From Flavobacterium sp. UBA7680 (GTDB lineage: Bacteria; Bacteroidota; Bacteroidia; Flavobacteriales; Flavobacteriaceae), in contig NZ_DLHA01000057.1 of assembly GCF_002482975.1 (NCBI RefSeq), positions 1-64,000 on the forward strand: a stretch of DNA of 64,000 nt, read 5' to 3'. Below, in pieces: positions 42,990 to 52,261 of this stretch. The notes under the pieces are model-generated. The model worked only from the letters and a program-made list of their open reading frames with translations. It did no database searches and was not told the DNA's origin. How positions within the stretch are numbered: position 1 is the first letter of the stretch; each line of letters starts with the position of its first letter. Both the position numbers and the translations under genes were made by a program.

Positions 42990-45383
42990 TTAAGATCCGC
43001 ACATTTCACAATCTTCAGGATCTGCGGCTTGTGCTTTTAAAAGCATTGCTTTATAATCCTCAACACTGATTTCTTCAGTTTCTGCTACTAAAGATGGAGC
43101 TGTTTCTTCTTTTTTATCGTTGTTCAATGTGAATTTAATCGCATCTACAGCCGCTTTTGTTCTTAGGTAATACATTCCTGTTTTTAAACCAGACTGCCAA
43201 GCATAGAAGTGCATTGACGTCAATTTAGAATAGTTTGCATCCTGCATGAACAAGTTCAACGATTGAGACTGGTCAATGAAATATCCTCTTTGACGAGACA
43301 TATCGATAATATCTTTCATCGACATTTCCCAAACTGTTTTGTATAGTTCTTTTAAGTCTTGTGGAATCACATCAATATTTTGAACAGATCCGTTATGACG
43401 CATAATTTCTTGTTTCAACGTTTCGTTCCACAAACCTAGTTTTACTAAATCTTCTAGTAAATGTTTGTTTACTACGATGAACTCTCCAGACAATACGCGA
43501 CGTGTGTAAATGTTTGATGTATATGGTTCGAAAGCTTCGTTGTTTCCAAGAATTTGAGAAGTCGAAGCAGTTGGCATTGGCGCCACTAACAATGAGTTAC
43601 GAACTCCATGTTCTACCACTTCTTTTCTTAATGAAGCCCAGTCCCAACGACCTGATAATTCTTCATCTTTCATCCCCCACATATTGTATTGGAATTCTCC
43701 TTTTGACATTGGTGAACCTTCAAATGTTGAATATGGTCCTTCTTCTTTTGCCATTTCCATAGAAGCGGTTACAGCAGCAAAGTATAATGTTTCGAAAATC
43801 TCTTGGTTTAATTTTTTAGCTTCATCGCTTGTAAACGGTAAACGCAACATAATAAAAGCATCTGCTAAACCTTGCACACCTAAACCTACCGGACGATGAC
43901 GCATGTTTGAGTTTTCTGCTTCCTGAACTGGGTAATAGTTTCTGTCGATTACTTTGTTCAGGTTACGAGTTACACGTTTTGTAACATTGTAAAGCGCTTC
44001 ATGATCAAATTTTCCGTTTTCAATAAACATTGGTAACGAGATGGAAGCCAAGTTACAAACTGCAATTTCATCTTTAGATGTAAATTCCATAATCTCAGTA
44101 CACAAGTTAGAAGAACGAATTGTTCCTAAATTCTTGTGGTTCGATTTACGGTTTGCCGCATCTTTGTACAACATATATGGTGTTCCGGTTTCGATTTGTG
44201 ATTCAAGGATTTTCTCCCATAATTCACGAGCACGGATTGTTTTTCTTCCTTTTCCTCTAAATTCATAATCAGTATATAATGCTTCGAATTCATCTCCGTA
44301 AACATCATATAATCCCGGACATTCGTTTGGACACATTAAAGTCCAAGTTGTGTCTTCCTGAACACGTTTCATGAATAAATCTGAAGTCCACATCGCGAAG
44401 AATAAATCTCTTGCACGCATTTCTTCTTTTCCTGTATTTTTCTTTAAATCTAAGAAATCAAAGATATCAGCATGCCAAGTTTCAATGTAAATCGCAAAAC
44501 TTCCTTTACGTTTTCCTCCACCTTGATCTACGTAACGAGCTGTATCGTTAAATACTCTCAACATCGGAACAATCCCGTTTGAAGTTCCGTTTGTACCGCG
44601 AATATAAGATCCTGTTGCACGAACGTTATGAATAGAAAGTCCAATTCCTCCCGCTGACTGCGAAATTTTTGCTGTTTGTTTTAATGTATCATAAATACCG
44701 TCAATACTATCATCCTGCATTGCCAAAAGGAAACAAGAAGACATTTGAGGTTTTGGAGTTCCAGCGTTGAACAACGTTGGCGTTGCGTGCGTGAAGAACT
44801 TTTTAGACATTAAATCGTAAGTTTCAATTACTGATTTTAAATCATCTAAGTGAATACCAACAGAAACACGCATCAACATATGTTGTGGTCTTTCTACGAT
44901 TTTTCCGTTTATTTTAAGAAGGTAAGAACGCTCTAAGGTTTTGAAACCAAAGTAATCGTAATTAAAATCTCTTGTATAAATGATATGAGAATCTAAAAAA
45001 GCAGCATTTTCCTGAATCACTTTAAATACGTCATCAGCAATTAATGGTGCATCTTGACCATTTCTTGGATTTACGTAGTGATACATATCTTTCATCGTTT
45101 CTGAGAAAGATTTTTTTGTATTTGAATGTAAATTCGAAATCGCCACACGAGCTGCTAATTGTGCATAATCTGGATGAGCAATCGTCATAGATGCCGCAGT
45201 TTCTGCCGCAAGATTATCCAATTCAGAAGTAGAAACTCCATCATACAATCCTTCGATAACTCTCATCGCTACCTTAACAGGATCTACAAGCTCATTCAGG
45301 CCGTAACACAATTTTTTGATTCTTTCTGTAATCTTGTCAAACATTACAGGCTCTCTGTGTCCATCTCTTTTTACTACATACAT
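42990..45383 (-). CDS. nrdA: Ribonucleoside-diphosphate reductase alpha subunit (class Ia)
   Basis: This 797-residue large subunit makes deoxynucleotides from NDPs. An N-terminal ATP-cone (1-95) gives overall activity control by ATP/dATP. MSSCFLL holds the first active-site Cys, the NLCTEI region and the MPTAST block are typical, and the C-terminus ends CEMCGS, the Cys pair that passes electrons from thioredoxin or glutaredoxin. It follows nrdB on the same strand at 267 bp, so the pair may be read from separate or joint messages. Confidence 0.96.
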   Translation of the reverse strand: MYVVKRDGHREPVMFDKITERIKKLCYGLNELVDPVKVAMRVIEGLYDGVSTSELDNLAAETAASMTIAHPDYAQLAARVAISNLHSNTKKSFSETMKDMYHYVNPRNGQDAPLIADDVFKVIQENAAFLDSHIIYTRDFNYDYFGFKTLERSYLLKINGKIVERPQHMLMRVSVGIHLDDLKSVIETYDLMSKKFFTHATPTLFNAGTPKPQMSSCFLLAMQDDSIDGIYDTLKQTAKISQSAGGIGLSIHNVRATGSYIRGTNGTSNGIVPMLRVFNDTARYVDQGGGKRKGSFAIYIETWHADIFDFLDLKKNTGKEEMRARDLFFAMWTSDLFMKRVQEDTTWTLMCPNECPGLYDVYGDEFEALYTDYEFRGKGRKTIRARELWEKILESQIETGTPYMLYKDAANRKSNHKNLGTIRSSNLCTEIMEFTSKDEIAVCNLASISLPMFIENGKFDHEALYNVTKRVTRNLNKVIDRNYYPVQEAENSNMRHRPVGLGVQGLADAFIMLRLPFTSDEAKKLNQEIFETLYFAAVTASMEMAKEEGPYSTFEGSPMSKGEFQYNMWGMKDEELSGRWDWASLRKEVVEHGVRNSLLVAPMPTASTSQILGNNEAFEPYTSNIYTRRVLSGEFIVVNKHLLEDLVKLGLWNETLKQEIMRHNGSVQNIDVIPQDLKELYKTVWEMSMKDIIDMSRQRGYFIDQSQSLNLFMQDANYSKLTSMHFYAWQSGLKTGMYYLRTKAAVDAIKFTLNNDKKEETAPSLVAETEEISVEDYKAMLLKAQAADPEDCEMCGS

Positions 45384-45650
45384 AAGCTTACTATTTAAAG
45401 TTATTGAATAAATGAAAGTAACTAGAAAACGAATTCCAGTCCTTAAACATTGCGTGTTTTTAAATTATTTTTTGAGAATTACAGGATTCTCAATAGTTGT
45501 CCTTTCCCAATTTGAATATCAAACCGAAAAGCCGTTAAAATTGCTATTAAATCTCCGATTTGGGTGATGAGAGATTTAACCTAAAATGTTCTGTAAAAAT
45601 TAATTCGGGCTTTAGATAAAATTATCCCGAATTAAAAAAATGCTGTTGTT
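45384..45650. other. nrdB-nrdA intergenic region
   Basis: This 267-bp gap contains an imperfect hairpin gagaattacaggattctc near 45474-45491 and AT-rich sequence. No clear TAnnTTTG promoter, leader peptide or riboswitch was recognised, and no NrdR-box pair was found by eye. Confidence 0.4.
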
Positions 45651-46628
45651 CTAAAAATCTGCGTCAAATGAAATTTTTTGAGCATCGCTGTCTGTGTTCA
45701 TAACGCCAGATTTTTGATACTCGGCAACACGTTTTTCAAAGAAATTAGTTTTTCCCTGAAGAGAAATCATGTCCATGAAATCGAATGGATTTGCTGATCC
45801 ATATACGCGCTCGCAACCTAATTCAACCAAAAGTCTATCTGCGACGAACTCCAGGTACTGTGTCATTAAACCTGCATTCATTCCAATTAAACTTACCGGA
45901 AGAGATTCTGTTACAAACTGTCTTTCGATATCCAGTGCATCAACAATAATTTCTTTGATTCTGTCTTTTGGTACTTTGTTTACCAAATGGTGATTATGCA
46001 AGTGAACTGCAAAATCACAATGTACACCTTCGTCACGAGAAATCAACTCATTAGAAAAAGTTAAACCTGGCATTAAACCACGTTTTTTCAACCAATAAAT
46101 TGAACAGAAAGCACCTGAGAAAAAGATTCCTTCAACAGCAGCAAAAGCAATAAGTCTTTCAGCAAATGAATCAGACTCGATCCATTTTAAAGCCCATTCT
46201 GCTTTTTTAGCAATTGCAGGGAAAACTTCTAAAGCATTAAACAACTCTGCTTTTTCTGCTTCATCTTTCACATAAGTATCTATTAATAGTGAATAGGTCT
46301 CACTATGAATATTCTCCATCATGATTTGAAAACCGTAGAAAAATTTTGCCTCAGCATATTGAACTTCATTTACAAAGTTCTCAGCAAGGTTTTCATTTAC
46401 GATGCCGTCAGAAGCAGCAAAGAATGCTAAAATGTGTTTAATGAAATATCTTTCGTCATCATTAAGTTTATTATTCCAATCTGTCAAGTCCTGGTGCAAA
46501 TCGATTTCTTCAGCAGTCCAAAAACTAGCTTCCATTTTTTTATACCATTCCCAAATATCATGATGTTTGATAGGAAAAATAACGAAACGATTTTTATTTT
46601 CTTGTAAGATTGGCTCTACTTGTGACAT
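45651..46628 (-). CDS. nrdB: Ribonucleoside-diphosphate reductase beta subunit (class Ia)
   Basis: This 325-residue small subunit houses a diiron-tyrosyl radical cofactor. ENIHSETYSLLI contains the likely radical Tyr112, five residues after a glutamate and beside the metal-ligand His. WTAEEIDL, NENLAENF and ISRDEGVHCDFAVHLH supply the other carboxylate and His ligands. It keeps the tyrosine, so it is the ordinary radical form rather than a Mn/Fe or tyrosine-less variant. It is first of the nrdB-nrdA pair. Confidence 0.96.
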   Translation of the reverse strand: MSQVEPILQENKNRFVIFPIKHHDIWEWYKKMEASFWTAEEIDLHQDLTDWNNKLNDDERYFIKHILAFFAASDGIVNENLAENFVNEVQYAEAKFFYGFQIMMENIHSETYSLLIDTYVKDEAEKAELFNALEVFPAIAKKAEWALKWIESDSFAERLIAFAAVEGIFFSGAFCSIYWLKKRGLMPGLTFSNELISRDEGVHCDFAVHLHNHHLVNKVPKDRIKEIIVDALDIERQFVTESLPVSLIGMNAGLMTQYLEFVADRLLVELGCERVYGSANPFDFMDMISLQGKTNFFEKRVAEYQKSGVMNTDSDAQKISFDADF

Positions 46629-46965
46629 GACAAATTTTGTTAAATTTTTATACTGAAACTTTACTAATTCAGTAGACTACAAAGATTGGCAATTATAGCT
46701 AAAAATGAAAGTCAAACTTATTCACAATTTGATGTAGTTTTTAACAAAGGCTAAAATTTGAAACATTTTTCATACAATAATTAATTTACTGTAAATGAAC
46801 GCATTAAATACAACAATTATACCTTGAAGCCCCGTAGAATATAGACTTTTTAATATAAAAAGCAAGAAATTTTAAATTGTTTTAAAAACTTTTTTTTGAG
46901 TTAAAACTTTATTTTTTTGAGTCAAAATAAGCCTTCGCAAAAAGGTATTTTTTACACTTTAATTT
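46629..46965. other. Gene-free region between nrdB and the DUF3109 gene
   Basis: This 337-bp stretch is AT-rich. It contains a repeated tttttttgagt(t/c)aaaa motif at about 46887-46927. The nrdB promoter should lie near its left end, but no full consensus match was found. No riboswitch or gene was recognised. Confidence 0.4.
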
Positions 46966-47535
46966 TTAAGAATTTTTAAGTTCCTGAGCTACCTTTTCAA
47001 GTTCTAAATACCAGTCTTCACCAAAACGACGAATCAAGGCTTCTTTCACAAATTTATAAACCGGAACTTCTAATTCTTTTCCTAAAGAGCAGGCATCATC
47101 ACAAATATCCCATTTGTCATAATTTACCGCAGCAAATTCTGTGAAGTCTTTTACACGAATTGGATAAAGGTGACAAGAAACCGGTTTTTTCCAATCTACG
47201 ATTCCTTGATTATAAGCCTGCTCGATTCCGCAAAGCGCGGTTTTTCCATCAAAAATAACATACGCACAATCCTTATTATCGATAAGCGGCGTTTCAAGAT
47301 CGCCGTCGGTTCCTTTTACCCAAGTTCCCTGTGCTTCGATTGCAGCAATTCCTTCTTTTCTTAAAAAAGGTTTCACTTTTGGATAAATTTCTTCTAAGAT
47401 TTTAGTTTCTGCTTCACTCAAAGGCGCGCCCGCATCTCCATCAACACAACAAGCCCCTTTACAAGCTGACAAGTTGCACACAAATTCTTTTTCCAGAATG
47501 TCCTCTGAAACAATAGTTTTCCCTAACTGAAACAT
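46966..47535 (-). CDS. DUF3109-family cysteine-rich protein
   Basis: The start MFQLGKTIVSEDI at 47535 fits the family better than the ORF start 33 bp upstream. The 189-residue cytoplasmic protein has many cysteines: CNLSACKGACC near the N-terminus, CAYV and CGIEQA in the middle, CHLYPIRV and CDDACS later, resembling YkgJ/DUF3109 zinc or iron-sulfur proteins. No catalytic function is established for the family. Monocistronic, upstream of marC in the opposite direction. Confidence 0.85.
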   Translation of the reverse strand: MFQLGKTIVSEDILEKEFVCNLSACKGACCVDGDAGAPLSEAETKILEEIYPKVKPFLRKEGIAAIEAQGTWVKGTDGDLETPLIDNKDCAYVIFDGKTALCGIEQAYNQGIVDWKKPVSCHLYPIRVKDFTEFAAVNYDKWDICDDACSLGKELEVPVYKFVKEALIRRFGEDWYLELEKVAQELKNS

Positions 47536-47591
47536 GATAATAAAATACGCTAAATTTATAAAGTGCAAAGATAGTCAAAGAAAACGGATAA

Positions 47592-47722
47592 AAAATTTAC
47601 CGCAAAGATTCACAAAGGCTTTCACAAAGATTCGCAAAGAATAATTCAGTTTTTACTCTTTTCGCAATTTTAGCTTTGTGAATCTTTGCGAGGAAACTTT
47701 GCGATACTCTGCGGCAAAAACA
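47592..47722. repeat. Inverted repeat with cgcaaagattcacaaag arms
   Basis: accgcaaagattcacaaagg (47600 region) and its near complement tttgtgaatctttgcgagg (about 47675-47693) flank a short spacer, with outer gccgc/gcggc-like ends. It lies in the divergent region between the DUF3109 gene and marC, and resembles words in 20815-21026 and 49786-49830. Confidence 0.65.
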
Positions 47723-47855
47723 ATAATTGTTACAAATATCACTTTTTTAACCACAAAACCATGTTTTTATAACAAAAGTGAATTGTACAGAAAAAACACC
47801 TAACTTTATTAACTACTTTAGCAGCAGTTTTTTAAACCCTTAAAATCAAAGCGAT

Positions 47856-48434
47856 ATGTTAGATATAGACTTTAAAGAAATCATTACAGTAAGCATGGTA
47901 CTTTTTGCCGTAATTGATATTGTAGGTTCCATTCCAATTATCGTAAATTTAAGAGCAAAAGTGGGACACATTGAATCTGAAAAAGCTTCGATAGTTGCGG
48001 GTATGATTATGATTGTTTTTCTTTTTGTTGGAGAAGGTTTATTGAACTTAATTGGTATTGATGTTCATTCATTTGCCGTTGCCGGTTCTTTTGTATTGTT
48101 TTTCCTTGCTTTAGAGATGATTTTAGGAATCCGTATTTATCGTGACGAAGAACCTGGGTCTGCTTCTATTGTGCCCTTGGCTTTTCCGTTAATCGCCGGA
48201 GCGGGAACTATGACTACTTTACTTTCTCTTCGATCTCAATTTCATACTATTAATATAATCATTGCGATTTTACTAAATATTATATTGGTTTATGTGGTTT
48301 TGAAATCTTCTAAAAAAATCGAAAATTTACTAGGAGAAAACGGACTTGGCGTGGTCCGCAAGACATTTGGGGTGATACTTTTAGCAATTGCTGTTAAATT
48401 ATTCGCTGCTAATGTTAAAGGTTTGTTTGTCTAA
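47856..48434 (+). CDS. MarC-family membrane protein
   Basis: This 192-residue integral membrane protein has six hydrophobic segments, matching the MarC/UPF0056 family. Visible signatures are DIVGSIPIIVNL in the first helix and PLAFPLIAGAGTMTTLL in the centre. The transport role is unproven; the once-supposed multidrug efflux function of E. coli MarC was not confirmed. It is followed by a small membrane gene and an FAD gene in the same direction. Confidence 0.9.
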   Translation: MLDIDFKEIITVSMVLFAVIDIVGSIPIIVNLRAKVGHIESEKASIVAGMIMIVFLFVGEGLLNLIGIDVHSFAVAGSFVLFFLALEMILGIRIYRDEEPGSASIVPLAFPLIAGAGTMTTLLSLRSQFHTINIIIAILLNIILVYVVLKSSKKIENLLGENGLGVVRKTFGVILLAIAVKLFAANVKGLFV

Positions 48435-48540
48435 GATTTATTTTTATACTTTTACCCCCATTAAATTTATAAAATACAACTTTAAGTCATTTTTTATTAG
48501 AGTTTTACTTTGATATTTTTATACAAACAAAACAACCAAT

Positions 48541-48741
48541 ATGAAAATCTTCACTTCAATCTTAGTGCTTTTAGCATTAGCTTTAATTGTGTTTAATATT
48601 ACGCTATTAGACTTTACAAATCCTTTTCAAGGAGACAGTATGGTAGCTTTTATTGGAATCGCAGCTTCATTTTGCGCCGTGTTGATTCTTTTGATTTTTA
48701 GAATTTCAAAAAGAATTGAAGAAAAAACAAACGGTCGATAA
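48541..48741 (+). CDS. Small membrane protein
   Basis: This 66-residue protein has two hydrophobic helices (about 4-24 and 35-54) with a basic C-terminal tail, FRISKRIEEKTNGR. No family was recognised. It ends 3 bp before the FAD-binding gene, so the two are probably translated together. Similar small two-helix proteins are widespread in Flavobacteriia as hypothetical proteins. Confidence 0.65.
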   Translation: MKIFTSILVLLALALIVFNITLLDFTNPFQGDSMVAFIGIAASFCAVLILLIFRISKRIEEKTNGR

Positions 48742-48744
48742 TAT

Positions 48745-49350
48745 ATGTTTGACGTTTTAATTATCGGCGGGGGCGTATCGGGCATGTCTTGTGCCTTAGT
48801 TTTGGGTTCTGCTAAAAACAAAGCTTTTGCTACCGACAAAAAAATCGGAATTTTCACGCATCAGAAAAATTCTTCTTTACAAGAGGCAATTTTCTACAAT
48901 GCTTATGGCATTACACCAGGTAAATTAGGTTCTGAATTACTGGAAGAAAGTACACAGGATTTAGCAGCATCTTATCCGCATATCGAACAGATTGCAAATG
49001 AAAAAGTAATTAAAGTAGAAGGTTCTTTCCCTTCGTTTACCGTTATTACTAACAAAAACTCTTATCAAACAAAAAGTATCGTTGTGGGAATTGGTTCTGC
49101 CAATACATTTGATATCGAAGGTTTGACACAATATATTGAACCGCATAAAAAGGCACTTCCGGAAAAACAGCGTATTCAGCTTAAAAATGAAGATCATAAA
49201 GTTGCTGACGGCATTTATGTTATTGGAACTTTAGCTGGCTGGAGAAGCCAACTAGCGATTGCTGCAGGAAGCGGCGCTGCTGTTGCCACAGATATTCTAA
49301 CTTTATGGAATAACGGAACACAAACTCACTCGCACGACAGCATTCGATAA
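48745..49350 (+). CDS. Short FAD-dependent oxidoreductase, thioredoxin-reductase-like
   Basis: This 201-residue protein begins with the FAD Rossmann motif GGGVSGMSCAL (8-18) and ends with GIYVIGTLAGWRSQLAIAAGSGAAVATDI, the second FAD-contact motif of thioredoxin-reductase-like proteins. The central NAD(P)-binding domain and the redox CxxC are missing, so it is much shorter than thioredoxin reductase (about 310-320 residues). The frame is intact, with no sign of recent decay. Electron donor and acceptor are unknown. Confidence 0.75.
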   Translation: MFDVLIIGGGVSGMSCALVLGSAKNKAFATDKKIGIFTHQKNSSLQEAIFYNAYGITPGKLGSELLEESTQDLAASYPHIEQIANEKVIKVEGSFPSFTVITNKNSYQTKSIVVGIGSANTFDIEGLTQYIEPHKKALPEKQRIQLKNEDHKVADGIYVIGTLAGWRSQLAIAAGSGAAVATDILTLWNNGTQTHSHDSIR

Positions 49351-49353
49351 AAT

Positions 49354-49434
49354 TATTAAACCATATAAGTTATATAAGTTCATTTAATTCTATACGCAAA
49401 GTATAATATGAACTTATATAACTTATATGGTTTA
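49354..49434. repeat. ccatataag-armed inverted repeat, short form
   Basis: Arms aaaccatataagttatataa (49357) and its complement ending tatatggttt (49433) enclose only about 20 bp, without the aaacccgacagg hairpin seen in other members. It lies between two converging genes. Confidence 0.8.
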
Positions 49435-49456
49435 AAAAAATATTTTATGTTTCAGA

Positions 49457-49774
49457 CTACTTTACCGAAACGATCTGTGTTACTTTGATATGGTTTTCGT
49501 CGTCTGTTTTCCAGATTTCTCCTTTTAGCGATACTACATCTCCAATTTTTAATTGTTTGTAATTTTGCGGGCCGCCAACGTTTACAATGCTGATGGTTGC
49601 AAAATATACTTCTTTTGTATCTGTATTGATTTTTGCTGTGTAACCGTCTTTTCCAGATTCTATTGATTCTACTTTTCCTGAAACAGCACTATTTTTATCA
49701 TTTTTCATAGTTGTACAAGAGATTACAAAAGTCATTAAAACGACAAGGAAACTTATTCTTTTTAGATTTTTCAT
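49457..49774 (-). CDS. Small lipoprotein
   Basis: This 105-residue protein has a lipoprotein signal peptide with lipobox VISC (Cys20). The short mature domain is made of beta strands (VESIESGKDGYTAKI, VVSLKGEIWK, HIKVTQIVSVK), suggestive of a small OB-like barrel. Family not recognised. It stands alone with its own short flanks. Confidence 0.65.
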   Translation of the reverse strand: MKNLKRISFLVVLMTFVISCTTMKNDKNSAVSGKVESIESGKDGYTAKINTDTKEVYFATISIVNVGGPQNYKQLKIGDVVSLKGEIWKTDDENHIKVTQIVSVK

Positions 49775-49862
49775 ATGTTTATTTTAACCGCAAAGCTCGC
49801 TAAGATTTACGCAAGGTTCGCTAACTAATATTTTAAGTTAATATTAAATTTCTTTTCAAAAT

Positions 49863-50231
49863 TTATGCCAGCTGAACGCAGCTTCCGGCAATAACTTTTA
49901 AATTATCATCAAATTGTTTCCAGACTCTGATATATTTGAAAACGCCATTAATAGGATTATTATCGTAAGTCCCTTTTAATGAAATAGAAACGGCAACTAC
50001 AGCAGAATCGCCTATAATATTTATAATTTGGTCTGAAGCTTCGAGAGAATCAATTTTCATTTTACCCGAACGATACGAATTCAAATCAAATTCTTTTGTG
50101 ATAGTTTCTCCAGTTGGTAAATTGAAAAGCAAATCGTCGTGAAGGATTTGTTCTAAAACAGCAACATCAGCATTTTTAATTGCGGTTAAAAGTTCGATTT
50201 CGGCATTTACTATTAGATCTATTTTCATCAA
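49863..50231 (-). CDS. DUF4440/SnoaL-like NTF2-fold protein
   Basis: This 122-residue protein lacks a signal peptide and shows the NTF2-like pattern: helical start with LTAIKNADVAVLEQILHDDLLF, then FNLPTGETITK, and strands ending FKYIRVWKQFDDNLKVIAGSCVQLA. These domains act as ligand-binding or isomerase-like modules. It lies 16 bp after the S41 protease gene on the same strand and may be co-transcribed. Confidence 0.75.
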   Translation of the reverse strand: MMKIDLIVNAEIELLTAIKNADVAVLEQILHDDLLFNLPTGETITKEFDLNSYRSGKMKIDSLEASDQIINIIGDSAVVAVSISLKGTYDNNPINGVFKYIRVWKQFDDNLKVIAGSCVQLA

Positions 50232-50247
50232 ATTAGAATTTTAAAGA

Positions 50248-51825
50248 TTATTTCTTCGGATTCAAAATTGTTTTGATCATGGCGTCATCTTTTAAAATAA
50301 CATCATAATAATACATTTCGCCATATAACTGGCGGGCAAATTCAGCCGTAATGTATCGGTTTACCAATGCTTTGGTTTTATCTAATTTAAGATCTAAACC
50401 TGTCAGTAAAATATAGTTTTTAAACTTTTTAAAATAAGCATCAGAGCTTTTCATTTTCTCCAAAAACTCATTGAACTTAAGTCCTGCAAAAGCATTTCGG
50501 TTTTTATCTAATTCTTCAAAAACAAAATGACCTACGATTCCGGTTTGAAGTAGATAAGCTACATTTTCGTTTCCGTGCTCTGCTTCCATCGGAACAAAAA
50601 CATCCGGAACGATTCCGCCGCCGCCGTAAACGATTTTACCTTTTGGCGTTTTAAATTTTAAAGAATCCGCCACTTTTATGCTGTCTTTTGCATACAATTC
50701 GCCAGAATTTATTCTTGATTCAGATTCTTTAAAATATTCTTCATTTCCTTTTTTATACGGTTTTTGAATTGATCTTCCCGTTGGCGTGTAATATCTCGCA
50801 ACGGTTAAACGAACGGCAGATCCGTCGTTAAAATCCATTTCACGCTGTACTAAACCTTTCCCGAAAGAACGACGACCAACAATTGTTCCGCGGTCGCTGT
50901 CCTGAATTGCTCCGGCCAGAATTTCACTCGCAGAAGCACTGTTCTCATTAATTAAAACATACACTTTTCCGGTTTCAAAACTTCCGGCTTTTGTGGCGTA
51001 TGTTTTTTCAGTTGTTCCGTTTTTATTTTTGGTAAAAACAATTAACTGTTTGTCTTTTAAAAATTCATCGGCAATTGCAATCGCTTCTTCCATATAACCG
51101 CCGCCATTATCGCGAAGGTCAATTACAAGAGACTGAATGCCTTTTTGTTTTAAACGTGTTAAACCGGTTTTGAATTCGTTAAAAGTAGTTTCGGCAAAAC
51201 GATTGATTTTGATGTAACCTGTATTATTTCCAATTAATAAAGATGCATCGACACTTTTTATCGGAATAACATCTCTTTTGATTTTAAACTTCAGTTTCTT
51301 TTGTTCTGATTTTCTAAAAACGGTCAATTCGATTTCAGAACCTTTGATTCCTTTTAATTTAGAAAATAAACTATCAGATGGCAATCTTCTTCCGTACAAT
51401 TTGGTTTTTCCGGCATATAAAATCCTATCGCCCGATTTTAATCCTGCTTTCGCAGAAGGCCCGTTTTCGACTGGTTTTATAATCGCAACAGAATCTTTGT
51501 ACATATAGAAATTGATTCCGATTCCCACGAAATCCCCTTTCATGCTTTCAGCAACTTCGGCTTGTTCGCTTGGCGGAATATAAACAGAATGTGGATCTAA
51601 TTTTGAGAGTATATTATCGACTGTAAGGTTTACAATCGAATCTGTGTTGACGCTGTCAACATATTCAGTATTGATAAAATCAATCAGTTTATTCAGCTTG
51701 GTTTTCGAGTAATTTTTAGCCAAAAGCTGATCATCTGCGGAAGAGTTTGTTAAACTTCCGATTACGATTCCGGTGGCAAGTGTCGCCCCGATAATCATTG
51801 GCAGATATTTTGGATTAAATTTCAT
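50248..51825 (-). CDS. S41-family C-terminal processing protease
   Basis: This 525-residue protease has an N-terminal membrane/signal segment (8-25), a PDZ domain (about 92-175) and an S41 catalytic domain. The Ser-Lys dyad is Ser298 in NENSASASEI and Lys323 in RSFGKGLVQ, 25 residues apart as in Prc/CtpA. It acts in the periplasm on C-termini of target proteins. Its start overlaps the stop of the dCMP deaminase gene by one base, so the two are translationally coupled. Confidence 0.93.
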   Translation of the reverse strand: MKFNPKYLPMIIGATLATGIVIGSLTNSSADDQLLAKNYSKTKLNKLIDFINTEYVDSVNTDSIVNLTVDNILSKLDPHSVYIPPSEQAEVAESMKGDFVGIGINFYMYKDSVAIIKPVENGPSAKAGLKSGDRILYAGKTKLYGRRLPSDSLFSKLKGIKGSEIELTVFRKSEQKKLKFKIKRDVIPIKSVDASLLIGNNTGYIKINRFAETTFNEFKTGLTRLKQKGIQSLVIDLRDNGGGYMEEAIAIADEFLKDKQLIVFTKNKNGTTEKTYATKAGSFETGKVYVLINENSASASEILAGAIQDSDRGTIVGRRSFGKGLVQREMDFNDGSAVRLTVARYYTPTGRSIQKPYKKGNEEYFKESESRINSGELYAKDSIKVADSLKFKTPKGKIVYGGGGIVPDVFVPMEAEHGNENVAYLLQTGIVGHFVFEELDKNRNAFAGLKFNEFLEKMKSSDAYFKKFKNYILLTGLDLKLDKTKALVNRYITAEFARQLYGEMYYYDVILKDDAMIKTILNPKK

Positions 51826-52256
51826 TATTCTTCTAAAACAGGAATATGTTCGACTTCGACACCTGCTTTTATTAAAAACTGAATTCCCGAGTCATCGCGG
51901 TATCCATCTTGGTACACCACTCTTTTTATTCCGGATTGGTGTATTAATTTACTGCATTCTTTGCAAGGCGAAAGTGTAATATATAAGGTTGCACCTTCGC
52001 ATGACTGCGTTGATCTGGCTACTTTTAGGATTGCATTTGCCTCGGCGTGCAAAACATCCCATCGTGTTAACCCTTCTTCATCTTCGCAGCAATTTTCAAA
52101 TCCGGACGGCGTTCCGTTGTAGCCATCAGAAATGATCATTCTGTCTTTTACGATAATCGCTCCAACTTGTTTACGCTTGCAGTAGGATAATAAACTCCAT
52201 TCTTTAGCGATTCGCAAATAAGCTTTATCGTATTTATTTAATTTTTTTACTTCCAT
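51825..52256 (-). CDS. Deoxycytidylate deaminase
   Basis: This 143-residue zinc enzyme deaminates dCMP to dUMP, the precursor of dTMP. The zinc motif is H70-A-E72 with PCKEC (Cys98 and Cys101), and a second zinc cluster is suggested by CCEDEEGLTRWDVLHAE. It belongs to the ComEB/dCMP-deaminase type. It overlaps the S41 protease gene by one base and lies 5 bp after the HupE-like gene, forming a three-gene operon. It complements nrdA/nrdB in dNTP supply. Confidence 0.93.
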   Translation of the reverse strand: MEVKKLNKYDKAYLRIAKEWSLLSYCKRKQVGAIIVKDRMIISDGYNGTPSGFENCCEDEEGLTRWDVLHAEANAILKVARSTQSCEGATLYITLSPCKECSKLIHQSGIKRVVYQDGYRDDSGIQFLIKAGVEVEHIPVLEE

Positions 52257-52261
52257 TTATT

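Noticed and set aside
46629..46965. NrdR boxes or a cobalamin riboswitch controlling nrdB
   Set aside because: No paired NrdR-type palindromes and no B12-box-like structure were recognised by eye.
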